DNA from: a bacterium HR36
GTDB lineage: Bacteria > Planctomycetota > Planctomycetia > Gemmatales > HRBIN36
Length of the DNA stretch: 8,544 nucleotides
Reading direction: 5' to 3'
Assembly: GCA_002898995.1 (NCBI GenBank)
Contig: BEIM01000129.1
Span: forward strand, 1-8,544
Shown in pieces: positions 1 through 6,555 of the stretch; positions within the stretch are counted from its first letter, which is position 1; every line of letters starts with the position of its first letter. A program made the translations under genes and the position numbers. The notes under the pieces were generated by a model. That model had not been told where the DNA came from, did no database searches, and was given only the letters and a program-made list of their open reading frames with translations.

Positions 1-2468
1 TGATGCGGTGCCCATAAGATGTCTACGGGGCGAGGTAACCGAGACAAGACCTGGCTTAGTCCAGGCTCCTCGAGGTCGCCCGTCAGTAAAATTTGCCGGT
101 TCCGATAGCACACGAGCAGCACCAGGCTGCGGGCGTTTTCCGGGCCGCTAGGCCCCACCTTGGGCGGGTGCAATACCGCCAGGGTGACAACGAAGTCAGC
201 AGCCCGTTGGTGGGAGTGTGCCCTGCCGTCAACTGCTGCGTCAGTCGCCGCCCGACGTTCTACCGCTCCTTGTCGCGCCGGGGCTGCCGTCAGTGTCAAG
301 GCGTTGACACTGCTATCAAGCACCTCCACGGGGATGCGGTAGCGCTCCAGAGTCGCACGCACTAGCTGCGTGGTCGGCTCTCCTTTTTCCCAGAAGCTTG
401 GATTCACGTAAACCGTGCCCACGCGAAATTGCTCCGCTAACCGGGGCAAGCCGTTGTAATGGTCTAGGTCGCCGTGTGATAAAATTATGGCGTCGAGCTT
501 CCGATGACCCCGGCTCCACAAATACGGGGCGATGATCCGCTCTGCTACCTCCGGCCCTTGAAGCGAACCGGCATCATACAGCCAAACGCTGCCATCCGGA
601 CACTCAGCAACCACACAGCAGCCGTGGCCAACGTCGAGGAAAGCCAGGCGTAAAGACGGGGCCGGGTCGGAAATGAACGATGCCAGCCATCCCAAAAATC
701 CCCAAGCCATTACCGTGCTCCAAACCCCCCGCCAACAGGGAAGCCAGCCCGGCAGCACTAGCCAGGCCAGGACTAGTCCATAAAACCCCGCCAACCACCA
801 TGCAGCTGGCCCCGGAGTGTATAGGTAGGCCAGGGGCAAATCTTCCGCCAATGTCAGGATGGCTTCCGTGACTCGCAAAGTCCAGGTAACCACGAAGGCA
901 GCCAGCATATCCAGTCCCGGCAGCAGCGGCGCCATCAGCAGCACCATTCCGCTCACCAGTGCTACAGAAACCACGGGCACTAACACTGGCGTGAGCCAGA
1001 TGCTGGAGAAAGCCAGCACATGAACGCGCGCGGCCAGGCAAGGCGCCAGCACCAGCCAGATTACCGTGCCAATGGCTAGGCTCATCCGCAGCCACGATAT
1101 GATCAGGTCTGTAACGATTGTGCGTAGCCCAGGACGTTCTAACCGTGCCAAGGGATCGCGGTGCAGCCAGCTGGCCCAGACGTCGAGGGTCGGCGCCACC
1201 GCATAGAGCACCAAAGATGACAAAAACGACAATTGACATCCCAAATCAAACCAGTCGCGGGGATTCCAGATGCCGATGACCAGCCAGGCCAGGGCCAACG
1301 AATTGATCGCTTCCACGGGTCTGGCCCAGCGTAGCGCCAGGCACCAAGTAGTGACCATGACTGCGGCACGCACGGTGGCCGGCCGGGCACCCGTCAGCAA
1401 TGCATACCACCACACCAACGCTATCAGCCACCACGCCAGGCGTCGTCCTGTCCACCCCCACAACCGGGCCACCCAGAGCAAGAAGCCGCAGAGGATGACC
1501 AGGTGCTGCCCGGAAATGGCCAGCAGGTGAATTACCCCAGTGTGTTGATACCGCCATAAACGCCGTGGCTCGACCTGGCGGAATTCGCCCAAGAGCAAAG
1601 CCCGGGCGACCCCACGAACGTCTGCGGGTAACCTTTGCTCCAGTTGCCGTTCCAGATAAGCCTGCATGCGGGCGAGCTGCGCCATCACACCATACCAGGA
1701 TGCCCGCTCCAGCAGCCGCTGATTCGCTCCCGTGCCCCGAACATGCAAGCGTGCCGCAATGCCCCGGGCATAATCCGAAAAACCAGCCGCGTCCTCGCCG
1801 GGATTGCCCGGTGGCAAGAGGGGAGTCAATTCGCCGAAGATTTCCAGACGATCGCCAACGGCCAAGTCCTGCACTCGTTGGCCGAAACTCACTCGGATTA
1901 TCCCAGAGCGCGCTTGCCAATTCCCGTCATGGAGCACTGCCTCCGCTCGTGCCAGAGCTGTGGTGTGTGGACCGGTTTGCCACGAGCGAAGCGGCTCATT
2001 TTCGCCCAATACTTCGTGGGTTTCCAGGATACGCAGCCGTACCCATATCCAGCGTCCTTCGATGGGTGCATCGTGGCGAATGTCGTCGGCGGCAGGTGCA
2101 GTCCGCGCCCAGTACCACACCGCCCCTCCCGCCATGCACCAACCCAGCAGCGCCACCATTTTTCCTGCAGCAGACCCAGCTCGCTGCGCAGCGACTGTCA
2201 TTACCAGCGCGATCAGCAGTATAATGCAACCCCAGCGGGCGTTCAGTATCTCCCAGCGAGCCAGTAAGACCCCGACAGTAAAGCACCCTGCCACCAGAAC
2301 GACGGGCCGAGACAGGACGGTTTGCCGCCACGTTTGCTGCCACGCCTTAGACCACACCGCGAGACGGCTGCGGCCCCAGGTCAACAACCAAGGCCAACCC
2401 CCGCTCCTGTCGTGCGGATGGGCAGGAGGGATGTCTTGCCCTGTTTGGGTTATGCGGACGCCACTCAC
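1..2468 (-). CDS. comEC: ComEC/Rec2-family DNA internalization channel protein (C-terminus cut off by window edge)
   Basis: Inner-membrane channel that moves single-stranded DNA into the cytoplasm during natural transformation. Translating the minus strand gives one open frame of about 822 residues. Hydrophobic segments lie near residues 53-71, 80-95 and 104-120, followed by a soluble OB-like (DUF4131-type) part ending in the family motif NPGEDAAGFSDYARG near 230-240. The multi-spanning Competence domain (about 300-600) contains LLAISGQH (315-322), a YALLTGARPATVRA stretch, and NP...GCQLSFLS around Q412. A metallo-beta-lactamase-like domain starts at FLDVGHG (D612) and carries SHGDLDH (H665, D667, D669, H670) and LTGDLEE; the window ends at DILWAPH, just where the family's PHHGS motif is expected. 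I chose GTG 2468: GGAAGG lies 8 bases upstream, whereas the first in-frame ATG (2159) would remove two membrane segments. GTG 2477 is an alternative. A stop lies near 2630. Whether the cell is transformable is not shown. Confidence 0.93.
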   Translation of the reverse strand, partial: MSGVRITQTGQDIPPAHPHDRSGGWPWLLTWGRSRLAVWSKAWQQTWRQTVLSRPVVLVAGCFTVGVLLARWEILNARWGCIILLIALVMTVAAQRAGSAAGKMVALLGWCMAGGAVWYWARTAPAADDIRHDAPIEGRWIWVRLRILETHEVLGENEPLRSWQTGPHTTALARAEAVLHDGNWQARSGIIRVSFGQRVQDLAVGDRLEIFGELTPLLPPGNPGEDAAGFSDYARGIAARLHVRGTGANQRLLERASWYGVMAQLARMQAYLERQLEQRLPADVRGVARALLLGEFRQVEPRRLWRYQHTGVIHLLAISGQHLVILCGFLLWVARLWGWTGRRLAWWLIALVWWYALLTGARPATVRAAVMVTTWCLALRWARPVEAINSLALAWLVIGIWNPRDWFDLGCQLSFLSSLVLYAVAPTLDVWASWLHRDPLARLERPGLRTIVTDLIISWLRMSLAIGTVIWLVLAPCLAARVHVLAFSSIWLTPVLVPVVSVALVSGMVLLMAPLLPGLDMLAAFVVTWTLRVTEAILTLAEDLPLAYLYTPGPAAWWLAGFYGLVLAWLVLPGWLPCWRGVWSTVMAWGFLGWLASFISDPAPSLRLAFLDVGHGCCVVAECPDGSVWLYDAGSLQGPEVAERIIAPYLWSRGHRKLDAIILSHGDLDHYNGLPRLAEQFRVGTVYVNPSFWEKGEPTTQLVRATLERYRIPVEVLDSSVNALTLTAAPARQGAVERRAATDAAVDGRAHSHQRAADFVVTLAVLHPPKVGPSGPENARSLVLLVCYRNRQILLTGDLEEPGLSQVLSRLPRPVDILWAPH

Positions 2469-2476
2469 GAGCGCCA

Positions 2477-2482
2477 CCTTCC
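2477..2482 (-). promoter_or_regulatory. Ribosome binding site supporting the comEC GTG start
   Basis: On the minus strand GGAAGG lies 8 bases before GTG 2468. It favours this GTG over GTG 2477, which overlaps the site itself, and over the much later ATG at 2159. A further GGAGG around 2494-2498 is about 16 bases from GTG 2477 and is less well placed. Confidence 0.4.
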
Positions 2483-2627
2483 GTGTTTCGTGACCTCCGC
2501 CGGCAACTAGCGTTCTGCCCGCGGCGCCAGGCGTTCCTGTTGGACGTGCGATTCGCGTATTCGTGGTGCCCGGCACTGTTGCGCTCGGCTCGCAAGGCCT
2601 CGCAGCTGCACCGCGGGATCAGAGTAT

Positions 2628-2656
2628 CCGTCAGGCCCGTCAGCTGCTAGTAGAAT
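2628..2656 (+). promoter_or_regulatory. Weak candidate promoter for the APH-fold kinase gene
   Basis: TAGAAT at 2651-2656 matches five of six bases of a sigma-70-type -10 box, about 70 bases before ATG 2726. The -35 region at the right distance (CCGTCA, 2628-2633) is poor, with three of six matches. The heptamer CCGTCAG occurs twice (2628-2634 and 2637-2643), 9 bases apart, so it could instead be a small operator. This is the only noncoding stretch between the divergent comEC and kinase genes, so both promoters should lie in or near it. Confidence 0.2.
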
Positions 2657-2725
2657 AGCCCACACTCCCCGGGTGCCAGCAGCGCCCTCACCCTTCAGGA
2701 GCGACCGCAGCAACGGCGGCGGGCT

Positions 2726-3844
2726 ATGTGGGAAATCACTCCAGACAATGCTCGTGAATACCTGGGGCAAATAGGAATACCCCGCGAGGAGATTGTCGCC
2801 ATCCAACCGCTGGGTTGGGGCGTCTCAAACCTGGTGCTGCGCATTGTTACAACTCGGGGCTGGTATGTGCTGAAACAATCCCGCCCGCAACTCCGTACCA
2901 AAGAGCTTTGGCGCAGCGACCCGGCACGAATCTTCCGCGAAGCTCACGCCATGCAGGCGCTGGCTCCTTGCCTGCCGAGCGGCGTGGTGCCGCGAGTTTT
3001 GCACGTGGACCGCGACCATTATTGTTTCCTGATGGAGCACGCGCCGCCGCAAGCCAGGGTCTGGAAAGCGGAGTTGCTTTCAGGGCAAATCCAAGCGCAG
3101 GTGGCTACCTTTGCCGGGCAGTTGCTCGGCCAAGTCCATGAACAAACCCAGCACCATCCTCAATTCCAGCAGGAATTCGCGGAGCGCCAGGTTTTTTGGC
3201 AGCTGCGCACCGACCCGTTTTATCTGCGAATCATGCAGAGGCATCCTGACATAGCTCCGGTGGTGGAAACGCTGGTGCAACGGCTCGATCATTGCAGCGA
3301 AGCGATCTGCCACGGTGATTTCAGCCCCAAGAATCTCCTCATCTGGCCCGAACGTCCAGACGGCTTGTTCACCCTCGTGGACTACGAGACCGTTTGTTTC
3401 GGCGACCCGGCGATGGATGTCGGCTTTTTCCTGAGCCACTTGCTCCTGAAAGCCATCCGCCTGACCTGGCCGCGAACATCTGCTTGGCAACTCCCCGTTT
3501 CCAATCCAAGCGCAGGCCCCGATCTGGCCACCAGCCCCTTGCCCGGTACGGTGTGGAGACAGCAGGTTTTCGAATTAACCCAACGTTTCTGGGCCAGCTA
3601 TCGCGCCACCGCACCGCGCACTTGCTCGCCAGAACATGAACACTGGTCGCGGCTGCATTGTGCTGCCTGCATGCTTGCTCGAGTTGATGGCACCAGCCCC
3701 GTGGATTATCTCCCTGAGGAACCGCTACGACAACTGGTTCGCTGCTTCACCAAATCGATCCTACTGCAACCCGCGCCTGACTGGGAAAACGTGCTCCACC
3801 GCCTCGATGATCTCCTGTTGCAACAGACCGATTCCCGCTGGTGA
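2726..3844 (+). CDS. Aminoglycoside phosphotransferase-fold kinase (APH/choline kinase-like), substrate unknown
   Basis: Predicted cytoplasmic ATP-dependent small-molecule kinase of 372 residues with the APH (PF01636-type) fold. The N-lobe has a glycine-rich turn (QPLGWGVSNLVLR, about 27-39), the ATP-contacting lysine in YVLK (K50) and a helix acid in FREAHAM (E72). The C-lobe has the catalytic loop CHGDFSPKN (D198 as base, N203 for metal) and the metal-binding DYE (D219), followed by GDPAMDVGFFLSHL (226-239), the usual structural element after it. All catalytic positions are present, so it looks active. APH-fold enzymes phosphorylate choline, methylthioribose, homoserine, fructosamines or antibiotics, and the sequence does not say which; resistance should not be assumed. 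No Shine-Dalgarno site sits at good spacing (AGGAG is about 25 bases upstream), and no better in-frame start is visible. The gene diverges from comEC and converges on the phosphatase gene, so it is probably transcribed alone. Confidence 0.88.
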   Translation: MWEITPDNAREYLGQIGIPREEIVAIQPLGWGVSNLVLRIVTTRGWYVLKQSRPQLRTKELWRSDPARIFREAHAMQALAPCLPSGVVPRVLHVDRDHYCFLMEHAPPQARVWKAELLSGQIQAQVATFAGQLLGQVHEQTQHHPQFQQEFAERQVFWQLRTDPFYLRIMQRHPDIAPVVETLVQRLDHCSEAICHGDFSPKNLLIWPERPDGLFTLVDYETVCFGDPAMDVGFFLSHLLLKAIRLTWPRTSAWQLPVSNPSAGPDLATSPLPGTVWRQQVFELTQRFWASYRATAPRTCSPEHEHWSRLHCAACMLARVDGTSPVDYLPEEPLRQLVRCFTKSILLQPAPDWENVLHRLDDLLLQQTDSRW

Positions 3845-3845
3845 A

Positions 3846-3874
3846 TAGCCGAGCTTCTTATGCTCTACAGGCTA
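3846..3874. terminator. Bulged hairpin between convergent genes, possible bidirectional terminator
   Basis: TAGCC-GAGC, loop TTCTTAT, GCTC, a TACA bulge, then GGCTA forms a nine-pair stem interrupted by a four-base bulge. It starts two bases after the kinase stop codon and about 60 bases beyond the end of the opposite phosphatase gene. There is no T-run, so intrinsic termination is uncertain; the position is the best argument. Confidence 0.25.
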
Positions 3875-3933
3875 CGCCCCAGAACCAAGTCCTATCGGCA
3901 TAACTGCAGGAGGTAATTGAGTACCGGCTGCGG

Positions 3934-4746
3934 TCACGCCGGCGGGGCAATTTCTGCCCTCGGTTCGTCGCCTTCTTCCACAAAGATGGTTACACAGGAA
4001 ACGTTGTCCTTGCTGTCGCAGTCCAACGCTAATTTGACCAAGTCGCTCGCACAGCTTTGCGGGTCTTGGGCCGCGATGACCATCTCGTACAGCTTATTGT
4101 CCTCGACTACCCCGGTGAGACCGTCGGTGCATAACAGGAAGCGGTCGCCCGGACGCAGATAGACGGGCTTGACGTCTGGCCCTTCGCCCACTTCCGAAGT
4201 GCCCAGATATTTCCATAACCGGTTGCGGAAGCGGTGCACGCGGGCCTCTTCTTGCGAAATTACCCCTGCTTCCACCAGAGCCTGCGCGATGGAATGATCC
4301 ACAGTCAGTTGTTCGATCTTCTTCTCGCGAATCGGATAGGCCCGACTGTCACCGAGCCAGCTGATGTACAGGCAATCGTCGCGGACCTGCGGCAGCCAGA
4401 CTGCAAGGACAATCGTCGTTCCCATATTAGTGTAATCGCGATCAAACTGGCCTTTCTGCATAATCCTTTCGTTGGCCCGCAACGTCGCTTGGCGAATCAA
4501 CTGCCTCACTTGCTCGAAACTTCCAACCTCCCGGTAATGCTCTTGCAAGTAGCGCCAAATCTCTTCATTGGCCATTTTGCTGGCTTCCTCACCCGCCAGC
4601 TGCCCACCCATGCCATCGGCCACCAAACACGCCAGCACCTCACAGCGACCGTCGGTGCTCAACGCCTGCACGGCGACGTTATCTTCGTTGTTCTCCCGGT
4701 AATTGCCGATCTCAGTCTTCTGTCCAATCCGCAAGACAAATGCCAT
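3934..4746 (-). CDS. PP2C-type (PPM family) serine/threonine protein phosphatase
   Basis: Soluble metal-dependent phosphatase of 270 residues that should remove phosphate from Ser/Thr in proteins, normally reversing Hanks-type kinases. The family motifs appear in order: RENNEDN (D22), VADGMGG (D44, G45), NMGTT (107-111), WLGDSRAY (130-137), TVDHS (148-152), LLCTDGL (D208) and DSKDNVSCVTIFV (D247, N248). The four aspartates that hold the two-metal centre are all present, so activity is expected. Length matches stand-alone bacterial PP2C enzymes (about 240-270); there is no membrane segment and no fused kinase, FHA or SpoIIE domain. The tail after VEEGDEPRAEIAPPA is short and disordered-looking. 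ATG 4746 is preceded by a purine-rich AGAGAGAG about 7 bases upstream. No Ser/Thr kinase lies nearby, which is unlike the common kinase-phosphatase pairing. It diverges from the response regulator gene across about 400 bases. Confidence 0.94.
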   Translation of the reverse strand: MAFVLRIGQKTEIGNYRENNEDNVAVQALSTDGRCEVLACLVADGMGGQLAGEEASKMANEEIWRYLQEHYREVGSFEQVRQLIRQATLRANERIMQKGQFDRDYTNMGTTIVLAVWLPQVRDDCLYISWLGDSRAYPIREKKIEQLTVDHSIAQALVEAGVISQEEARVHRFRNRLWKYLGTSEVGEGPDVKPVYLRPGDRFLLCTDGLTGVVEDNKLYEMVIAAQDPQSCASDLVKLALDCDSKDNVSCVTIFVEEGDEPRAEIAPPA

Positions 4747-4810
4747 AGCCGACTCTCTCTTCCCTTCCGACCACGCTGCCTGAGTTGGGGCGAAACATGG
4801 GTAGCGACCT

Positions 4811-4827
4811 CGCCGCTTTTTTCGGCG
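4811..4827 (-). promoter_or_regulatory. Small hairpin in the presumed phosphatase mRNA leader
   Basis: Read on the minus strand, CGCCG, a seven-base A-rich loop and CGGCG form a five-pair GC stem about 65-80 bases before the phosphatase start codon. On either strand it lacks a T-run just after the stem, so it is not a good intrinsic terminator. It could affect mRNA stability or be incidental. Confidence 0.2.
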
Positions 4828-4858
4828 TGTTTCCGCCCGACAAGCCTCCCGCCTTTGA

Positions 4859-4864
4859 ATTATA
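4859..4864 (-). promoter_or_regulatory. Candidate -10 box for the PP2C phosphatase gene
   Basis: The minus strand reads GGTGTATAATTC, a perfect TATAAT about 112 bases before ATG 4746. The -35 region at 16-18 base spacing (around 4881-4888) does not resemble TTGACA, so the promoter would need an activator or another sigma factor. If real, the mRNA has a leader of roughly 105 bases that includes the hairpin at 4811-4827. Confidence 0.35.
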
Positions 4865-4906
4865 CACCACGCTATCCTAGGAGTACCGCTAGCACTGGCG
4901 AGTAAT

Positions 4907-4937
4907 GGGCAGCGTAGCCCAAGCCCCCGTTTTGGGC
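4907..4937. repeat. Two overlapping, mutually exclusive inverted repeats
   Basis: GGGC (4907-4910) can pair with GCCC (4917-4920). The same GCCC, extended to GCCCAA (4917-4922), can instead pair with TTGGGC (4932-4937). Only one of the two can form at a time, which resembles an attenuator in outline. The stems are only four and six pairs, and no leader peptide is apparent, so chance in GC-rich DNA is a strong alternative. Confidence 0.2.
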
Positions 4938-5088
4938 AAGACGGAATTCGCGCTACTCAGGCTGCCGCCCCCCCGTTCGGCTCATCACGCAAAGGAATGC
5001 CAGGCCCAAGGGTCGCTCCGAGCCTTCGCTGCACCTGGCTGATTCCGGTGGGGGCACATGCTCTACCCCAGCTTTGTGAGGAAAAACA

Positions 5089-5094
5089 TAAAAT
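5089..5094 (+). promoter_or_regulatory. Weak candidate -10 box for the regulator-mutL operon
   Basis: TAAAAT matches five of six bases of TATAAT and lies in a locally AT-rich patch about 50 bases before ATG 5146. No TTGACA-like box sits 16-18 bases upstream. It is the best vegetative-type candidate visible before the regulator gene, but it is weak. Confidence 0.2.
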
Positions 5095-5145
5095 ACATGA
5101 GAGATTGGTTCCACGGCCATTATTGCAGGAAGTTTGAATCGAGCC

Positions 5146-6555
5146 ATGGACGAGATACGAGTGCTGGTCATTGACGATCAGGAGTCGCATGCCCAGGCGG
5201 TAGCCGAGAGCCTGGCCCGCATCGGGTATGATTGCGAGGTGGCTACCAGCGGCGCCGAAGGTATCGAAAAAATTGAGAAGGAGAATTATGACGTCATCAT
5301 TACCGACCTGAAGATGGAGCCGATAGACGGCCTGATGGTGTTGCGCAAGGCCAAGGCGGAGTTGCCCGAGGCCGAAGTGGTACTGATTACGGGGCATGGC
5401 GACATCAAGACGGCAGTGGCGGCGATGCAACAAGGAGCGGCGACGTACCTGACCAAGCCGGTGGACATCAACGAGTTGCGGGCGGTCGTGGATCGTGTGG
5501 CGCAGCGTCAGCGTCTGGCACGCACGAACTTGGAGTTGCAACGTCGGCTCGATGAAAAATTCGGTTTCGAAGGCATTGTCGGCAACAGCCCCGCCATACA
5601 CGCCGTCATTGAAAAACTTAAGCAAATCGCCCCCACCAACGCAACTGTGCTGATCACGGGCGAGACCGGAACTGGCAAAGAGTTGGTCGCCAAAGCGATT
5701 CACAACAACAGTCCACGCAAAAACAAACCTTTCGTCCCTCTGAATTGCACGGCGCTGAACGAAAACCTGCTGGAAGACGAGTTGTTTGGCCACGAACCAG
5801 GTGCGTTTACCGGCGCCGAACGGCTGCGGAAGGGGAAATTCGAATACGCCAATGGCGGAACGCTTTTCCTGGACGAAGTCGGTGACATGCCGTTGACGCT
5901 GCAGGCCAAACTGCTGCGCGTCATCGAGGACGGGCAGGTGTATCGCATCGGCGGGAACGAAGCGATCAAAGTCAATGTACGGATTCTGTCGGCGACCCAC
6001 CGCGATTTGGAGGCCCTGGTTGCTAAGGGGGCCTTCCGGCAGGATTTGTATTACCGCTTGAAAGTGGTGACCATCAAACTCCCGCCCCTCCGCGAACGCC
6101 GAGAAGACATCACGCTGTTGGCGCATCACTTTGTGCGGGAGATGGCGCAGCGGCATGGGAAGCAGGTGAACGGGATCGCGGCGGAGGTGAGGCGGGTACT
6201 AACCGCGTATGATTGGCCGGGAAATGTCCGCGAGTTGCGCAACGTCATTGACAGTATGGTGGTGCATGATCGCGATGGAGTTTTGGGGGTGGATGATTTG
6301 CCCGAAGGCGAACTCCTGCAACAGGCACAGGGCCCGATACGTCCCACATTGGCGGAAGGAAGCTTGATCGGTAAGCCGCTGGAAGAGGTTGAGCGCTTCT
6401 ACATCGAGCAGGCCCTGGAATTGAGCAACGGGAACCGTGAAGAGGCGGCGAAAATGCTGGGGATCGGCGAACGCACACTCTACCGCAAGATCAAGGCCTG
6501 GGGCTTGAATGTGCGTAAGCGGGGTCAAAAAACCGGGTCCAATTCCACACCATGA
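5146..6555 (+). CDS. NtrC-family sigma-54-dependent response regulator (REC-AAA+-Fis HTH)
   Basis: Cytoplasmic transcription activator of 469 residues, about the size of NtrC or ZraR. The receiver domain (about 4-120) has the acidic pair D10/D11, phosphoacceptor D54 in ITDLKMEP, T82 and K104 in TKP, so it should accept phosphate from a histidine kinase. The AAA+ domain (about 143-380) has Walker A GETGTGKE (172-179), the sigma-54 contact loop GAFTGA (219-224), Walker B GGTLFLDEVGDM (about 237-248) and an arginine-finger region (QDLYYRL). The C-terminal Fis-type helix-turn-helix, EEAAKMLGIGERTLYRKIKAWGL, lies at about 432-454. The intact GAFTGA loop means it can in principle activate sigma-54 RNA polymerase. 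I chose ATG 5146, with AGGAAG 13 bases upstream; TTG 5134 would leave only two bases after that site. No kinase gene is adjacent, so its signal is unknown. Its last bases overlap the start of mutL. Confidence 0.95.
   Translation: MDEIRVLVIDDQESHAQAVAESLARIGYDCEVATSGAEGIEKIEKENYDVIITDLKMEPIDGLMVLRKAKAELPEAEVVLITGHGDIKTAVAAMQQGAATYLTKPVDINELRAVVDRVAQRQRLARTNLELQRRLDEKFGFEGIVGNSPAIHAVIEKLKQIAPTNATVLITGETGTGKELVAKAIHNNSPRKNKPFVPLNCTALNENLLEDELFGHEPGAFTGAERLRKGKFEYANGGTLFLDEVGDMPLTLQAKLLRVIEDGQVYRIGGNEAIKVNVRILSATHRDLEALVAKGAFRQDLYYRLKVVTIKLPPLRERREDITLLAHHFVREMAQRHGKQVNGIAAEVRRVLTAYDWPGNVRELRNVIDSMVVHDRDGVLGVDDLPEGELLQQAQGPIRPTLAEGSLIGKPLEEVERFYIEQALELSNGNREEAAKMLGIGERTLYRKIKAWGLNVRKRGQKTGSNSTP

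Larger units (their letters stand above)
4747..5145. other. Intergenic region between divergent phosphatase and response regulator genes
   Basis: This 399-base stretch holds the control regions of two divergent genes. I see no convincing protein gene, tRNA or repeat array in it. Its visible contents are a perfect TATAAT on the minus strand, a hairpin in the presumed phosphatase leader, two mutually exclusive small stem-loops near 4907-4937, and an AT-rich patch around 5081-5098 ahead of the regulator gene. I looked for a sigma-54 (GG-N10-GC) promoter on both strands and found no acceptable one. Confidence 0.6.

Noticed and set aside
604..1920. Minus-strand open frames suggesting a broken or frameshifted comEC
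   Set aside because: They are in a different frame from comEC. The true frame runs through the whole region without a stop and carries all family motifs, so there is no evidence of a pseudogene.
1565..2493. Three overlapping plus-strand open frames of 210-229 codons
   Set aside because: They lie antisense to the motif-bearing comEC frame, overlap each other and are rich in Pro/Arg/Ser/Ala, as expected of shadows.
3908..4162. AGGAGG followed by TTG 3917 opening an 81-codon plus-strand frame
   Set aside because: The Shine-Dalgarno-like match is only about 3 bases from the TTG, and the frame is antisense to the conserved end of the PP2C gene.
5107..5130. Possible sigma-54 promoter (TTGG...TTGCAGG) upstream of the regulator
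   Set aside because: The spacing between GG and GC is 16 bases for one GG and 8 for the other, whereas 10 is required.
5134..5145. TTG 5134 as the start of the response regulator
   Set aside because: It adds only four residues and sits two bases from the AGGAAG site. ATG 5146 gives the typical receiver-domain N-terminus.
4957..6156. 399-codon minus-strand open frame opposite the response regulator
   Set aside because: It is antisense to a gene with complete REC, AAA+ and HTH motifs. Its translation has no recognisable domain and is the usual third-position GC shadow.
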